Below, piece after piece: positions 1 through 5,846 of a stretch of 7,603 nucleotides of DNA. The DNA lies in the NCBI GenBank assembly GCA_009908585.1, contig JAAAOZ010000266.1, forward strand, positions 1-7,603. Direction: 5' to 3'. This stretch comes from Chloroflexota bacterium (GTDB lineage: Bacteria; Chloroflexota; Anaerolineae; B4-G1; SLSP01). How positions within the stretch are numbered: position 1 is the stretch's first letter; the number at the start of each line of letters is the position of its first letter. The notes below the pieces were generated by a model. That model saw only the letters and a program-made list of their open reading frames with translations, was not told the origin of the DNA and did no database searches. A program made the position numbers and the translations under genes.

Positions 1-585
1 CAGGCCGCTATCCCACACCAAGCACCCCACGCTGGTGATGACATTCCCGAAGTGATCGATGTGAAGCACCTCGCCCTCCAATCGCGTGCCGCTGACTGTG
101 AGACGCGGCGCGGGAAGGCGCACGAGATCGGAGACCGCCGGCCCCAACTCCGCCAACGGCACGCCGCGCGCGAGATGAGCCGCCGCCGGGGCGAAAATAT
201 CGCGCCCGTGGAAGGTTTGACTGACCTGGGGGCGCTGATACGCCGTGTTCTGCAACGCCACGACCTGCTGAGGCGCCGTCGCCGCCCAAAGATACGAGAA
301 GACGCCGTTGTCCGGCCCGACCAAGGTCCCCCACGCCGTCCGCGCCGCGATCGCGCGCCGCTGCGTCCCCACGCCGGGATCGACCACGACGAGATGGACG
401 CTCTCCTCCGGGAAGTAGGGCAGCGCCGTCCACAGCAGATAGGCCGCTGCGCGCACATCCTGCGGCGGCACGGTGTGGGTGATGTCCACCAGCGGCGCGC
501 TCGGCGCGATGCGCGCCATCACGCCCTTCATAATGCCCACGTAAGCATCCTGGATGCCAAAATCTGTCGTCAAGCTGATCAGCAT
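1..585 (-). CDS. SAM hydroxide adenosyltransferase (DUF62), 3' end cut off by window edge
   Basis: The first 195 codons are visible; the C-terminus lies beyond base 1. Proteins of this family (SAM hydrolase, related to the SAM-dependent fluorinase/chlorinase) split S-adenosylmethionine with water into adenosine and methionine in the cytoplasm. The N-terminal signature LTTDFG (residues 5-10) is followed by VVVDPGVGTQRR (66-77), GPDNG (90-94), which is typical of the SAM-ribose site, and TFHGRDIFAPAAAHLA (124-139). D69, R76 and H126 fit the Asp-Arg-His set described for the archaeal hydrolases. HFGNVITS, near residue 180, marks the C-terminal domain. The halogenase-specific loop is not apparent, so hydrolysis is more likely than halogenation. 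The ATG at 585 follows an AGGAGG site (595-590) with a 4-nt spacer and overlaps the murJ stop by 7 bp, so translation is probably coupled to murJ. The cellular role of these hydrolases is poorly understood. Confidence 0.93.
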   Translation of the reverse strand, partial: MLISLTTDFGIQDAYVGIMKGVMARIAPSAPLVDITHTVPPQDVRAAAYLLWTALPYFPEESVHLVVVDPGVGTQRRAIAARTAWGTLVGPDNGVFSYLWAATAPQQVVALQNTAYQRPQVSQTFHGRDIFAPAAAHLARGVPLAELGPAVSDLVRLPAPRLTVSGTRLEGEVLHIDHFGNVITSVGCLVWDSGL

Positions 586-2198
586 TCGCCCTCCTCCCCT
601 TGTACCTGTGTTCGCGAGCGCGCGAAGCGCCCGGTGCTGCGTCGGCCCACGATCATCTGCACCGCCTCCCAGAACTCCGTGATGCGCAGCGCCAGCGCCA
701 GCACCGTGAAACTCGCCACGCCCAACGCGACGCCGCCGACGGCGCGGGCCATCGTCAGCGGCGGACCGAAGCGCAACCAGCCCACGAGCACGGGCGCCAT
801 GCCCAGCGCGGCGACGCTGGCCCGCGCCACCAGCCCGCCGATCCGCGCCATCTCCAGGCCGCCCAAGCGATTGGCCATCAATACCAATAACGCCGCCATC
901 TCTATCAGTGCAGCCAACGCATTTGCCAGCGCCAACCCCGCGTGCGCTGCGATCCCCATCTGATGAACGAAGAGGTTGGGCAGCCACAGACCCAATCCCA
1001 GATTGAGGATCACCGCGCCGGCGGCGGCCAAGGCCGGCGTCCAGGTATCATGCAGCGCGTAGAAGGCCCGCGCCAGCACCTCGATCATCGAATGGCCGAC
1101 CAGGCCCACCGAGAAGAAGGCCAGCGCCAGCGCGACCTCCTGGGTCGCGGCGGCGTCGAAGGCCCCGCGCTCGAAGATCACGGCGATGATGGGTTGGCCC
1201 AGCATCACCAAGCCCACCGTGGCCGGCAACGTCACCGCGATCATCATCCGCAGGGTGAAGGCCAACGTCTCGCGCAGCGACGACAGATCCCCGCGCGCGG
1301 CCTGCGCCGAAAAGGTGGGGAACGCCGCCGTCCCCACGGCCTGCGCGAAGATGCCCTGCGGCAGCAGCATCACGCGCCAGGCGTAATCCAACGCCGCGAT
1401 GGCGCCGATGCCCAGGCCGGAGGCCAGGCTGTTGGTCACCACCATGTTGATCTGCACGGCGGCGACGCCCAAGACACGCGGGGCCATCAAGCGCCCCACG
1501 GTGCGCACGTCCGCGTTGGCGAGGCCCAACACAGGTGTGTAGCGCGCGCGGTAGCGGATCAAGCCCGGCACCTGGACGCCGAGATGGATGACCGCGCCAA
1601 CGACCATCGCGACCGCCGGCCCCAACATCCCGGCGGCGGTTGTGCCGCCGATCACCGCGCCGGCGATCAAGGCGATGTTGTAGAAGATGGGCGCCAGGGC
1701 GGGCAGCAGGAAGTGCTGATGCGCGTTCAGCGCGCCCATCACGATGCCGCTCACGCCGAAGATGACCGTCGAGAGGAGCATCACCCGCATCAACAGGACG
1801 GTGCGGACCTGCACGGGCGGCGGCAGCGCCGGCGCAACCAGCGTCTGCACCAACCACGGTGCGATCAGGATCACGAGCAGGCTCAGCGGTACCAGCACCA
1901 CGAGCAGGAGGTTGATCAGCGACGAGGCCAAGCGCCACGCCGCGCGCGCGTCGCCCTCGGTGAGGCGCGCGGTGAAGGTGGGGATGAAGGCCGCGCCCAG
2001 CGCGCCGCCCGCGATCACCAGGAAGAGCATCTCCGGGATGCGCTGGGCCGCCACGTAGGCGTCCATCTCCGGGCCGGTGCCGAAGTAGTGGCTGAAGACG
2101 ACCTGGCGCACCAGCCCCAGCACACGGCTGACGGCGAACGCGACCATCACCAAGACGGCGGCCCGTGCGACTCGTTGTTGGCTTTTTCGTTGGCTCAT
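579..2198 (-). CDS. murJ: MurJ/MviN lipid II flippase
   Basis: This 539-residue protein of the MOP (MATE/MVF) superfamily is expected to have 14 membrane helices and to flip lipid II across the cytoplasmic membrane for peptidoglycan synthesis. The family N-terminus is clear: SRVLGLVR (24-31), FGTGPEMDAY (39-48), RIP (53-55), AGGALGAAFIPTF (63-75). By spacing, R25, R31 and D46 match E. coli R18, R24 and D39, and R275 in YAWRVMLLP matches R270. The position of E. coli R52 is F59 here. FERGAFDAAAT (342-352) and RAFYALHDTWTP (377-388) are also typical. A short basic tail (519-532) follows the last helix. The length is normal. The start codon has no Shine-Dalgarno sequence and sits just after an extended -10 box, so the mRNA appears leaderless. 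The 3' end overlaps the SAM hydrolase gene. Identification is secure; the lipid II role is inferred from the family. Confidence 0.95.
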   Translation of the reverse strand: MSQRKSQQRVARAAVLVMVAFAVSRVLGLVRQVVFSHYFGTGPEMDAYVAAQRIPEMLFLVIAGGALGAAFIPTFTARLTEGDARAAWRLASSLINLLLVVLVPLSLLVILIAPWLVQTLVAPALPPPVQVRTVLLMRVMLLSTVIFGVSGIVMGALNAHQHFLLPALAPIFYNIALIAGAVIGGTTAAGMLGPAVAMVVGAVIHLGVQVPGLIRYRARYTPVLGLANADVRTVGRLMAPRVLGVAAVQINMVVTNSLASGLGIGAIAALDYAWRVMLLPQGIFAQAVGTAAFPTFSAQAARGDLSSLRETLAFTLRMMIAVTLPATVGLVMLGQPIIAVIFERGAFDAAATQEVALALAFFSVGLVGHSMIEVLARAFYALHDTWTPALAAAGAVILNLGLGLWLPNLFVHQMGIAAHAGLALANALAALIEMAALLVLMANRLGGLEMARIGGLVARASVAALGMAPVLVGWLRFGPPLTMARAVGGVALGVASFTVLALALRITEFWEAVQMIVGRRSTGRFARSRTQVQGEEGEC

Positions 2199-2206
2199 TA
2201 CACCAA

Positions 2207-2215
2207 ATTATAACA
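2207..2215 (-). promoter_or_regulatory. Extended -10 promoter of murJ (leaderless start)
   Basis: Read on the minus strand, the sequence is TG-T-TATAAT, a perfect -10 box with the extended TGn motif, ending 8 nt before the murJ ATG (2198). Transcription would start at about 2200-2198, at or next to the start codon, and no Shine-Dalgarno sequence lies between. No good -35 hexamer is seen at 16-18 nt. That area is occupied by the 13-bp inverted repeat at 2219-2248, which could therefore also influence this promoter. The promoter call is from sequence alone. Confidence 0.6.
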
Positions 2216-2248
2216 CAAACACGGTAGATAGCGTCCTATCTACCGTGT
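2208..2248 (-). terminator. Perfect 13-bp hairpin with T-rich tail, terminator of the MBL hydrolase gene or operator of murJ
   Basis: The arms at 2219-2231 and 2236-2248 (ACACGGTAGATAG and its exact complement) enclose a 4-nt loop. On the minus strand the hairpin lies 66 nt after the MBL-hydrolase stop codon and is followed by TTTGTGTTATAATTT. That tail is U-rich enough for a moderate intrinsic terminator, although the stem is not very GC-rich. The tail also contains the murJ -10 box, so terminator and promoter are nested. The alternative reading is a regulator's binding palindrome over the missing -35. Confidence 0.55.
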
Positions 2249-2314
2249 GGGCTGCGATGCGCTAAATAAACCACGTCTCAAGCAAAGGCTCTATGCTATA
2301 TCTCTCATCCTCAA

Positions 2315-3100
2315 TCACCACGCATAGGATTGCAGCTCTTTTGCCCGTGCCACGGGACCGTCAAACGCACGCTGCGCCTCCGGCACGAGCTGTTGCATCG
2401 TCTCGGCGTTGTTGTGGTAATGGATGAGGACCAAGCGCTCGGCGCCGACCTCGGCGGCTAAGGCGCCGGCCTCCGCCGCGGTGGTGTGCGTCACGCTCTC
2501 GCCCGTCGCCTCGTGGAAGAGGAGGGCGGCGTCGCGGGCCAGCGTCGTCATCGCCGGGCAGGGCGCGGTGTCGCCCGAATAGACGAAGGCCGCGCCGGTA
2601 TCCCGCCGCTCGAAGCGCACGGCCAGCGACGGCGCCGAGTGGCACGTCGGCGCGGCGGTGATGCGAAAATCATCGTCCGTGGCGACCGTCGCACCGACTT
2701 CCGCCGGCACCGTGTGATAGATGATCGGCATCTCATCTAACCAGCCCTGCGACTCGAAGAGCGCGACCATCGCCCGCACCTGGGTCATCACCTCCGGGCG
2801 CGCATAGATGGGCAGCGGCGGCGCCGGCAGTTGATCCTGATAGGCGCGAATAAGAAAGAGGCCGAGCAGGAAGGCGGGCAAGCCATAGACGTGATCGGGG
2901 TGAAAGTGGGTGATGATCACGCCCTGCACCGCCAGGGGATCGAGGCCAGCGCGCCGCAAGCGCGGGATCGGGCTATCCGCGCAATCGATCAGCCAATAGC
3001 GCCCCTCGCGGACGACGGCAAGGTAGCTGTTCGCAGCGTCGCCTTCCGGCAACGCCGCCGCGATGCCCAACGGCACAACATAGGGCGAGGATGAATTCAT
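2315..3100 (-). CDS. Metallo-beta-lactamase-fold hydrolase, RNase Z / arylsulfatase-like
   Basis: This soluble protein has 261 residues from the ATG at 3100. That start is preferred because AGGAGG (3111-3106) lies 5 nt upstream; the in-frame TTG at 3115 would place this site inside the coding region. The metal motif THFHPDHVYGLP (64-75 from this start) gives H65, H67, D69 and H70. Further expected ligands are H154 (APTCHSAPS), D177 (YSGDTAP) and H227 (LVLIHYH). FHEATGE and the THTTAAEAG segment follow the order seen in RNase Z and related phosphodiesterases. The exosite arm typical of true RNase Z is not recognisable, so tRNA 3'-processing should not be assumed; many relatives act on phosphodiesters, sulfate esters or lactones. 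There is no signal peptide, so a cytoplasmic location is likely. The flanking gaps suggest a single-gene transcript. Fold confidence is high; the substrate is unknown. Confidence 0.88.
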   Translation of the reverse strand: MNSSSPYVVPLGIAAALPEGDAANSYLAVVREGRYWLIDCADSPIPRLRRAGLDPLAVQGVIITHFHPDHVYGLPAFLLGLFLIRAYQDQLPAPPLPIYARPEVMTQVRAMVALFESQGWLDEMPIIYHTVPAEVGATVATDDDFRITAAPTCHSAPSLAVRFERRDTGAAFVYSGDTAPCPAMTTLARDAALLFHEATGESVTHTTAAEAGALAAEVGAERLVLIHYHNNAETMQQLVPEAQRAFDGPVARAKELQSYAW

Positions 3101-3104
3101 GAGG

Positions 3105-3111
3105 TCCTCCT
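3105..3111 (-). promoter_or_regulatory. Shine-Dalgarno site deciding the MBL hydrolase start
   Basis: AGGAGGA on the minus strand, with a 5-nt gap from the core AGGAGG to the ATG at 3100, decides in favour of the ATG over the upstream in-frame TTG at 3115. Confidence 0.8.
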
Positions 3112-3135
3112 GCAATTACGCCTTACTTGCTCTGA

Positions 3136-3153
3136 GCGGATTGCTAAATCCGC
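3136..3153. repeat. 7-bp perfect inverted repeat upstream of the MBL hydrolase
   Basis: GCGGATT and AATCCGC flank the 4-nt loop GCTA. It lies 36 bp upstream of the start codon, so it would be in the leader or promoter region. A second hairpin, at 3202-3219, has the complementary loop TAGC. It could be an operator or a leader RNA hairpin; neither can be shown here. Confidence 0.45.
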
Positions 3154-3201
3154 GTCTGTCGAGCATATTTTTAACATTTTACAATCTATTGCAACTAGAA
3201 C

Positions 3202-3219
3202 GGGGATCTAGCGATCCCC
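3202..3219. repeat. 7-bp perfect inverted repeat upstream of the MBL hydrolase
   Basis: GGGGATC and GATCCCC flank the 4-nt loop TAGC. No T-run follows on either strand, so it is not a canonical terminator. Between this and the hairpin at 3136-3153 lies an AT-rich stretch (about 3165-3195) that could hold the promoter, but no convincing -35/-10 pair was found. Confidence 0.45.
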
Positions 3220-3284
3220 TTGGAGCGAGAATGGAAAAACCCTGCCTGACGACTCGACTATTTGACCACCGGACTATGTGACTA

Positions 3285-3375
3285 AGGTAGTTCCAGAAAT
3301 TAAAACCTCCCAAACTGATGTTTTTCCCTCTGAAAACTCCCCGTTTTTGGGAGACTTATTTTCTTGGAACGGCCT
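3285..3375 (+). repeat. Snap-back repeat element, copy A (MITE/REP-like)
   Basis: This 91-bp element starts AGGTAGTTCCA and ends TGGAACGGCCT; these arms are inverted repeats matching at 9 of 11 positions. Nested inside are CCTCCCAAA and TTTTGGGAG, also inverted. The same sequence recurs at 5487-5579 in the same orientation, about three-quarters identical by eye, with the last 17 bases identical. The copy lies 15 bp beyond the truD stop codon, so it would be transcribed as a hairpin at the truD mRNA 3' end. No open reading frame and no obvious target duplication were found. Confidence 0.8.
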
Positions 3376-3390
3376 AAACGACTACCTCGA

Positions 3391-4572
3391 CTAACTGACT
3401 AACAGCGTCTCTCCGCAGCGGGCGGCCGCGGCCTTCATCACCAACGTCGCGTAGGAGCCGGAGGTGAGCGTGAAGGCCACGTTGATGGCCCAGCGTCCGG
3501 CCTGGCGATCATCCTCAATGGGCGACGCAGCCGTCACATCCTCCGGGCGGAACCAGATCGCGCGCTCGCCCTTGTGGACATAGGCTCGCTCCAAAATGCG
3601 CGCTTTGAAGTCGTTGACCTTCAGGCCCTCCGCCGCTAACACCGCCTTGGCCGCCGCGCCGACCCGGCCCTTGTAGCGCGCGGTCAAGCGCGGCAACGTG
3701 ATCTCGAACGCCATCAGCGCCTCTGGATCATCCAGCGGGGCCGGCAGCGGGAACGGATGCCGAATAATGGAGATGTTCGTCGTGGGGGACGTCTCCATTC
3801 CCATCTCAATATACCGCGCCAGGATCAGATTCCACACCCACGATTGATAGGCCGAGAGATAGATGGTCATCAGGCGGTTGCGGATCAGGTTGGCGGCTTT
3901 GCGAAAGCGCTGCGGGTGATCGTTGAGATAGGTCAGCACGCTCCGAAAGTTGGAGGGACGCGGCGCTTCATCTAAGAGATAGGCCCACTCGCCCCAGTGC
4001 TCCGCCGCCAAGGCCTTGAACGTGCGCACCTCCGAGCGGTCGCCGATCATCGGCTCGGCTAAATAAAGGCGCACGACCTCCTCGGCGTCGCGGAGCAGGA
4101 CGGCCTTGCCCAAAAAGCCCGCCTCCGAGTAGGATCCGAAGCGCTGATCATCGTAGTAATTCGGCAGCCCGTGCCGGCCTAGGGATACCATCGCCTCGCC
4201 CAGACGCCCCGCCTCCTCTGCCGAGGCGATATCGCGCACGACGACGGTGAAACGATTGGCCTGGACGTCGGAGGCGCGCAATTCGCGCGGCCCCCACCCC
4301 ACACGCTCGGCCTGGAAGCCGCGCCCTTCAAGCGTCTTCGGCCCGCGCTCCTGCACGCTGAAATATTGCGCAGCCACAGCTTTGGCGTCCTTCAGCGCGG
4401 GGACGACGATCGCGCTGGGGCGGACGTGTAACTGGCGGGCCATAAACTCGCGGATGACCAACGTGGGCAGCCCGCGCTTTTCCACGCGATAATAGGCGTG
4501 ATCGCCCTGTTCGCCGGGGAATTCGATCAACTCCTCGACATGAAAATCCTCCGGTTGTGCTTTGATTTGCAT
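3391..4572 (-). CDS. truD: TruD-family tRNA pseudouridine synthase, divergent
   Basis: This 393-residue protein is of the TruD family, which isomerises U13 of some tRNAs (tRNA-Glu in E. coli) in the cytoplasm. The N-terminus (PEDFHVEEL, 7-15; YYRVEKRGLPT, 27-37) and the catalytic segment VPALKDAKAVAAQ (57-69) are recognisable, with D62 the expected nucleophile. GLPNYYDDQRFG (135-146), AYQSWVWN (241-248) and LTSGSYATLV (369-378) match later family motifs. Differences from the canonical G-x-KD-x-x-A-x-T-x-Q and NYFGxQRFG motifs are visible: Ala replaces both the Gly and the Thr, and YDD replaces FG. The family call is firm, but tRNA position 13 specificity is inferred. The ATG at 4572 is preceded by GAAAGG with a 7-nt spacer. 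The last codons fall in a GACTA-rich tract next to repeat copy A. Confidence 0.9.
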   Translation of the reverse strand: MQIKAQPEDFHVEELIEFPGEQGDHAYYRVEKRGLPTLVIREFMARQLHVRPSAIVVPALKDAKAVAAQYFSVQERGPKTLEGRGFQAERVGWGPRELRASDVQANRFTVVVRDIASAEEAGRLGEAMVSLGRHGLPNYYDDQRFGSYSEAGFLGKAVLLRDAEEVVRLYLAEPMIGDRSEVRTFKALAAEHWGEWAYLLDEAPRPSNFRSVLTYLNDHPQRFRKAANLIRNRLMTIYLSAYQSWVWNLILARYIEMGMETSPTTNISIIRHPFPLPAPLDDPEALMAFEITLPRLTARYKGRVGAAAKAVLAAEGLKVNDFKARILERAYVHKGERAIWFRPEDVTAASPIEDDRQAGRWAINVAFTLTSGSYATLVMKAAAARCGETLLVS

Positions 4573-4650
4573 ACGAAAACCTTTCTACACTATCGGTCGC
4601 TGTTTCTAATCAGCAAATTCAGCGGATATACTGCGCCCTCTGAAATCACG

Positions 4651-4751
4651 AACCCTTGCGAAGGTTAATAAGAGCCTTGGACAACAGATTAACCTGTTCG
4701 CTGGTTCTTGAGCGCGCGGTTTGAGGTTACTTGTGCAACCTTCGCAAGGTT
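4651..4751. repeat. Long inverted repeat between truD and the DUF4230 gene
   Basis: The arms at 4654-4666 (CCTTGCGAAGGTT) and 4737-4749 are exact 13-bp inverted copies, about 70 bp apart, and extend further with one extra base. Each arm is itself palindromic (AACCTT-GCG-AAGGTT). A second pair, GGTTAAT (4663-4669) and ATTAACC (4688-4694), lies inside. The right arm begins just 5 bp beyond the stop codon of the DUF4230 gene. No U-run follows on the minus strand, so it is not a canonical terminator; it could be a short mobile palindrome or a 3'-end stabilising structure. The rest of the 4573-4755 gap holds no gene. Confidence 0.7.
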
Positions 4752-4755
4752 AGAA

Positions 4756-5454
4756 CTAAGACGTCGGCGTGGGGGTGAGCGTCGCGCCGGGCGTGGGCGT
4801 GAGCGTCGGGGTCGGCGTGGGCATCTCCTGCACAAAGATGACGTGCTCGAATCCCAAGCCCAAGATGAAAGATTTGAGGACATTCCGAGCGTTCTGCTCC
4901 GCCGTATCCAACAGGCCATCCTCCAACGCCGCCTGCAAGATCAAGCGCTCCGCCTCCTGCCGGGCCGCCGTCTCCAGCTGCGGATTCATCCCGGCGGCGC
5001 CCGTCCGGCGATCATAGACGTAGGTACGCTGGTTATCCAGTGTGTTGATAAAGACCTCCGGCGAGGGGGGACGCAGGTAGACCACGCCACCCTCGCCCGT
5101 CATAATATCCGCCGGCCCGATTTCGGAGAGATCCACGCCGGCGATGACCTCCCCGTAGGCGATCAAGAGCAATTTATCGCCGAAGAGGAAGCCCAGCGGC
5201 CCCTGCCCCGATTCGGCGGTGATGACCTTCTCGATGTGATACGAGGCCGTCTCCAGCCGACTGAGCGACTGCACGCCTTCGATCACCGTCAACGAGCTGG
5301 GATAAATCGTCGGCGTGACCTGAGGGCGCAGATTTTCCGGGTTGACAATGTCAATTTTGGAGGTCGTCCGATCAACCTGGATCAACATCCACACGCCAAG
5401 CCCCACGATGGCGACCAATCCCACCAACACCAAAATCCGTATCGCTTTCTCCAT
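4756..5454 (-). CDS. Membrane-anchored DUF4230 protein with Thr-Pro tail
   Basis: This 232-residue protein has an N-terminal membrane helix at about residues 5-26 after a short Lys/Arg-bearing start, so it is probably anchored with the bulk outside the cytoplasm. The middle part (about 50-205) fits the DUF4230 pattern: SLSRLETASYHIEKVIT, then LLLIAYGEVIAGVDLSEI, then an acidic-to-hydrophobic VVYLRPPSPEVF segment, and a helical AAL..GLLDTAEQNARNVL region before LGFEHVIFV. The C-terminus is a low-complexity PTPTPT run of about 20 residues encoded by imperfect GC-rich direct repeats at 4760-4825. The function of DUF4230 is not known. The ATG at 5454 is directly preceded by a purine-rich GGGAGGGAGG stretch. 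It stands alone between two repeat-filled gaps. Confidence 0.82.
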   Translation of the reverse strand: MEKAIRILVLVGLVAIVGLGVWMLIQVDRTTSKIDIVNPENLRPQVTPTIYPSSLTVIEGVQSLSRLETASYHIEKVITAESGQGPLGFLFGDKLLLIAYGEVIAGVDLSEIGPADIMTGEGGVVYLRPPSPEVFINTLDNQRTYVYDRRTGAAGMNPQLETAARQEAERLILQAALEDGLLDTAEQNARNVLKSFILGLGFEHVIFVQEMPTPTPTLTPTPGATLTPTPTS

Positions 5455-5486
5455 CCTCCCTCCCTTCCCCTATAAATTGCATCCTT

Positions 5487-5579
5487 AGGTAGTTCCAAAA
5501 TTTAAAACCTTCCAAACCAGATGTTTTTTCCTTAAGAAGATTGCTCGTATTTGGGAGGTTTGTTTTCTTGGAACGGCCT
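5487..5579 (+). repeat. Snap-back repeat element, copy B (MITE/REP-like)
   Basis: This 93-bp element has the same ends as copy A: AGGTAGTTCCA at the left and TTTTCTTGGAACGGCCT at the right. The inner arms are stronger here: AAACCTTCCAAA (5505-5516) and TTTGGGAGGTTT (5550-5561) pair over 12 bp with a single G-U wobble, leaving a loop of 33 nt. Copies A and B differ mainly in the loop, while the ends are identical, as expected if the ends are the functional part. It lies upstream of the DUF4230 gene, 33 bp from its start codon. Confidence 0.8.
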
Positions 5580-5617
5580 TATCTACAACTTTACTACTTT
5601 TCAGCGTCTCGTCAATG

Positions 5618-5644
5618 GATGGATTTCACACAGTGAAATCCATC
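5618..5644. repeat. 12-bp perfect hairpin with 3-nt loop
   Basis: GATGGATTTCAC and its exact complement GTGAAATCCATC flank ACA. No gene reads into it on the plus strand and no clean U-run follows, so it is probably not a terminator. It is separated by only 3 bp from the next inverted repeat. Confidence 0.7.
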
Positions 5645-5647
5645 TTG

Positions 5648-5700
5648 GCAGTTTTGGCCTCACTCGATAAAGAAACGGACAAGCCTAGGGCCAAAACTGC
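5648..5700. repeat. 12-bp perfect inverted repeat with 29-nt loop
   Basis: GCAGTTTTGGCC (5648-5659) and GGCCAAAACTGC (5689-5700) are exact complements around a 29-nt loop. TTCTTCCTT follows on the plus strand, but there is no upstream plus-strand gene to terminate. Together with the adjacent hairpin it forms an 83-bp two-hairpin block that may be a single repeat unit. Confidence 0.7.
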
Positions 5701-5738
5701 TTCTTCCTTAGCACCTCCTCAATGGCATTTTGGGCGGC

Positions 5739-5767
5739 TTGCCCGGAATCTTACCTCGTGATAGAAT
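5739..5767 (+). promoter_or_regulatory. Probable promoter of the thioesterase gene
   Basis: TTGCCC (5739-5744) is followed, after exactly 17 nt, by TAGAAT (5762-5767), which is preceded by TG one base away (extended -10). This would give a leader of about 70-75 nt before the ATG at 5847. The call is from sequence pattern only. Confidence 0.5.
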
Positions 5768-5846
5768 CGATGGGTGAAACGATCAAGTATCCAATGACCG
5801 GACTCGCGTTGCTGCGATATTCTGACAACTACAAGATAAGGAATGT

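Larger units (their letters stand above)
5455..5846. other. Divergent intergenic region packed with palindromic elements
   Basis: No convincing gene lies in this 392-bp gap between two divergently transcribed genes. It contains, in order, the minus-strand ribosome binding site of the DUF4230 gene (5455-5468), snap-back repeat copy B, a T/A-rich spacer, two back-to-back hairpins (5618-5644 and 5648-5700), a small GGGC/GCCC hairpin (5732-5744), and the probable plus-strand promoter of the thioesterase gene. Confidence 0.7.

Noticed and set aside
52..963. 303-codon plus-strand open frame opposite the SAM hydrolase and murJ 3' end
   Set aside because: Both genes on the minus strand are recognised in full; this frame has an Arg-rich, low-information translation.
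942..2213. 423-codon plus-strand open frame opposite murJ
   Set aside because: It is a GC-driven shadow of murJ: the translation is dominated by R, H, Q, G and D with no hydrophobic core or recognisable domain, while the minus strand encodes a full MurJ.
3101..3115. Upstream TTG start for the MBL hydrolase
   Set aside because: The AGGAGG site falls within the would-be codons 2-4, ideally spaced for the ATG at 3100.
3285..5579. CRISPR-like repeats
   Set aside because: There are only two copies 2.2 kb apart, each an inverted-repeat element, with no regular spacers and no cas genes.
5648..5710. Intrinsic terminator reading on the plus strand (stem followed by TTCTTCCTT)
   Set aside because: No plus-strand gene lies upstream, the loop is 29 nt, and the tail is interrupted by C residues.
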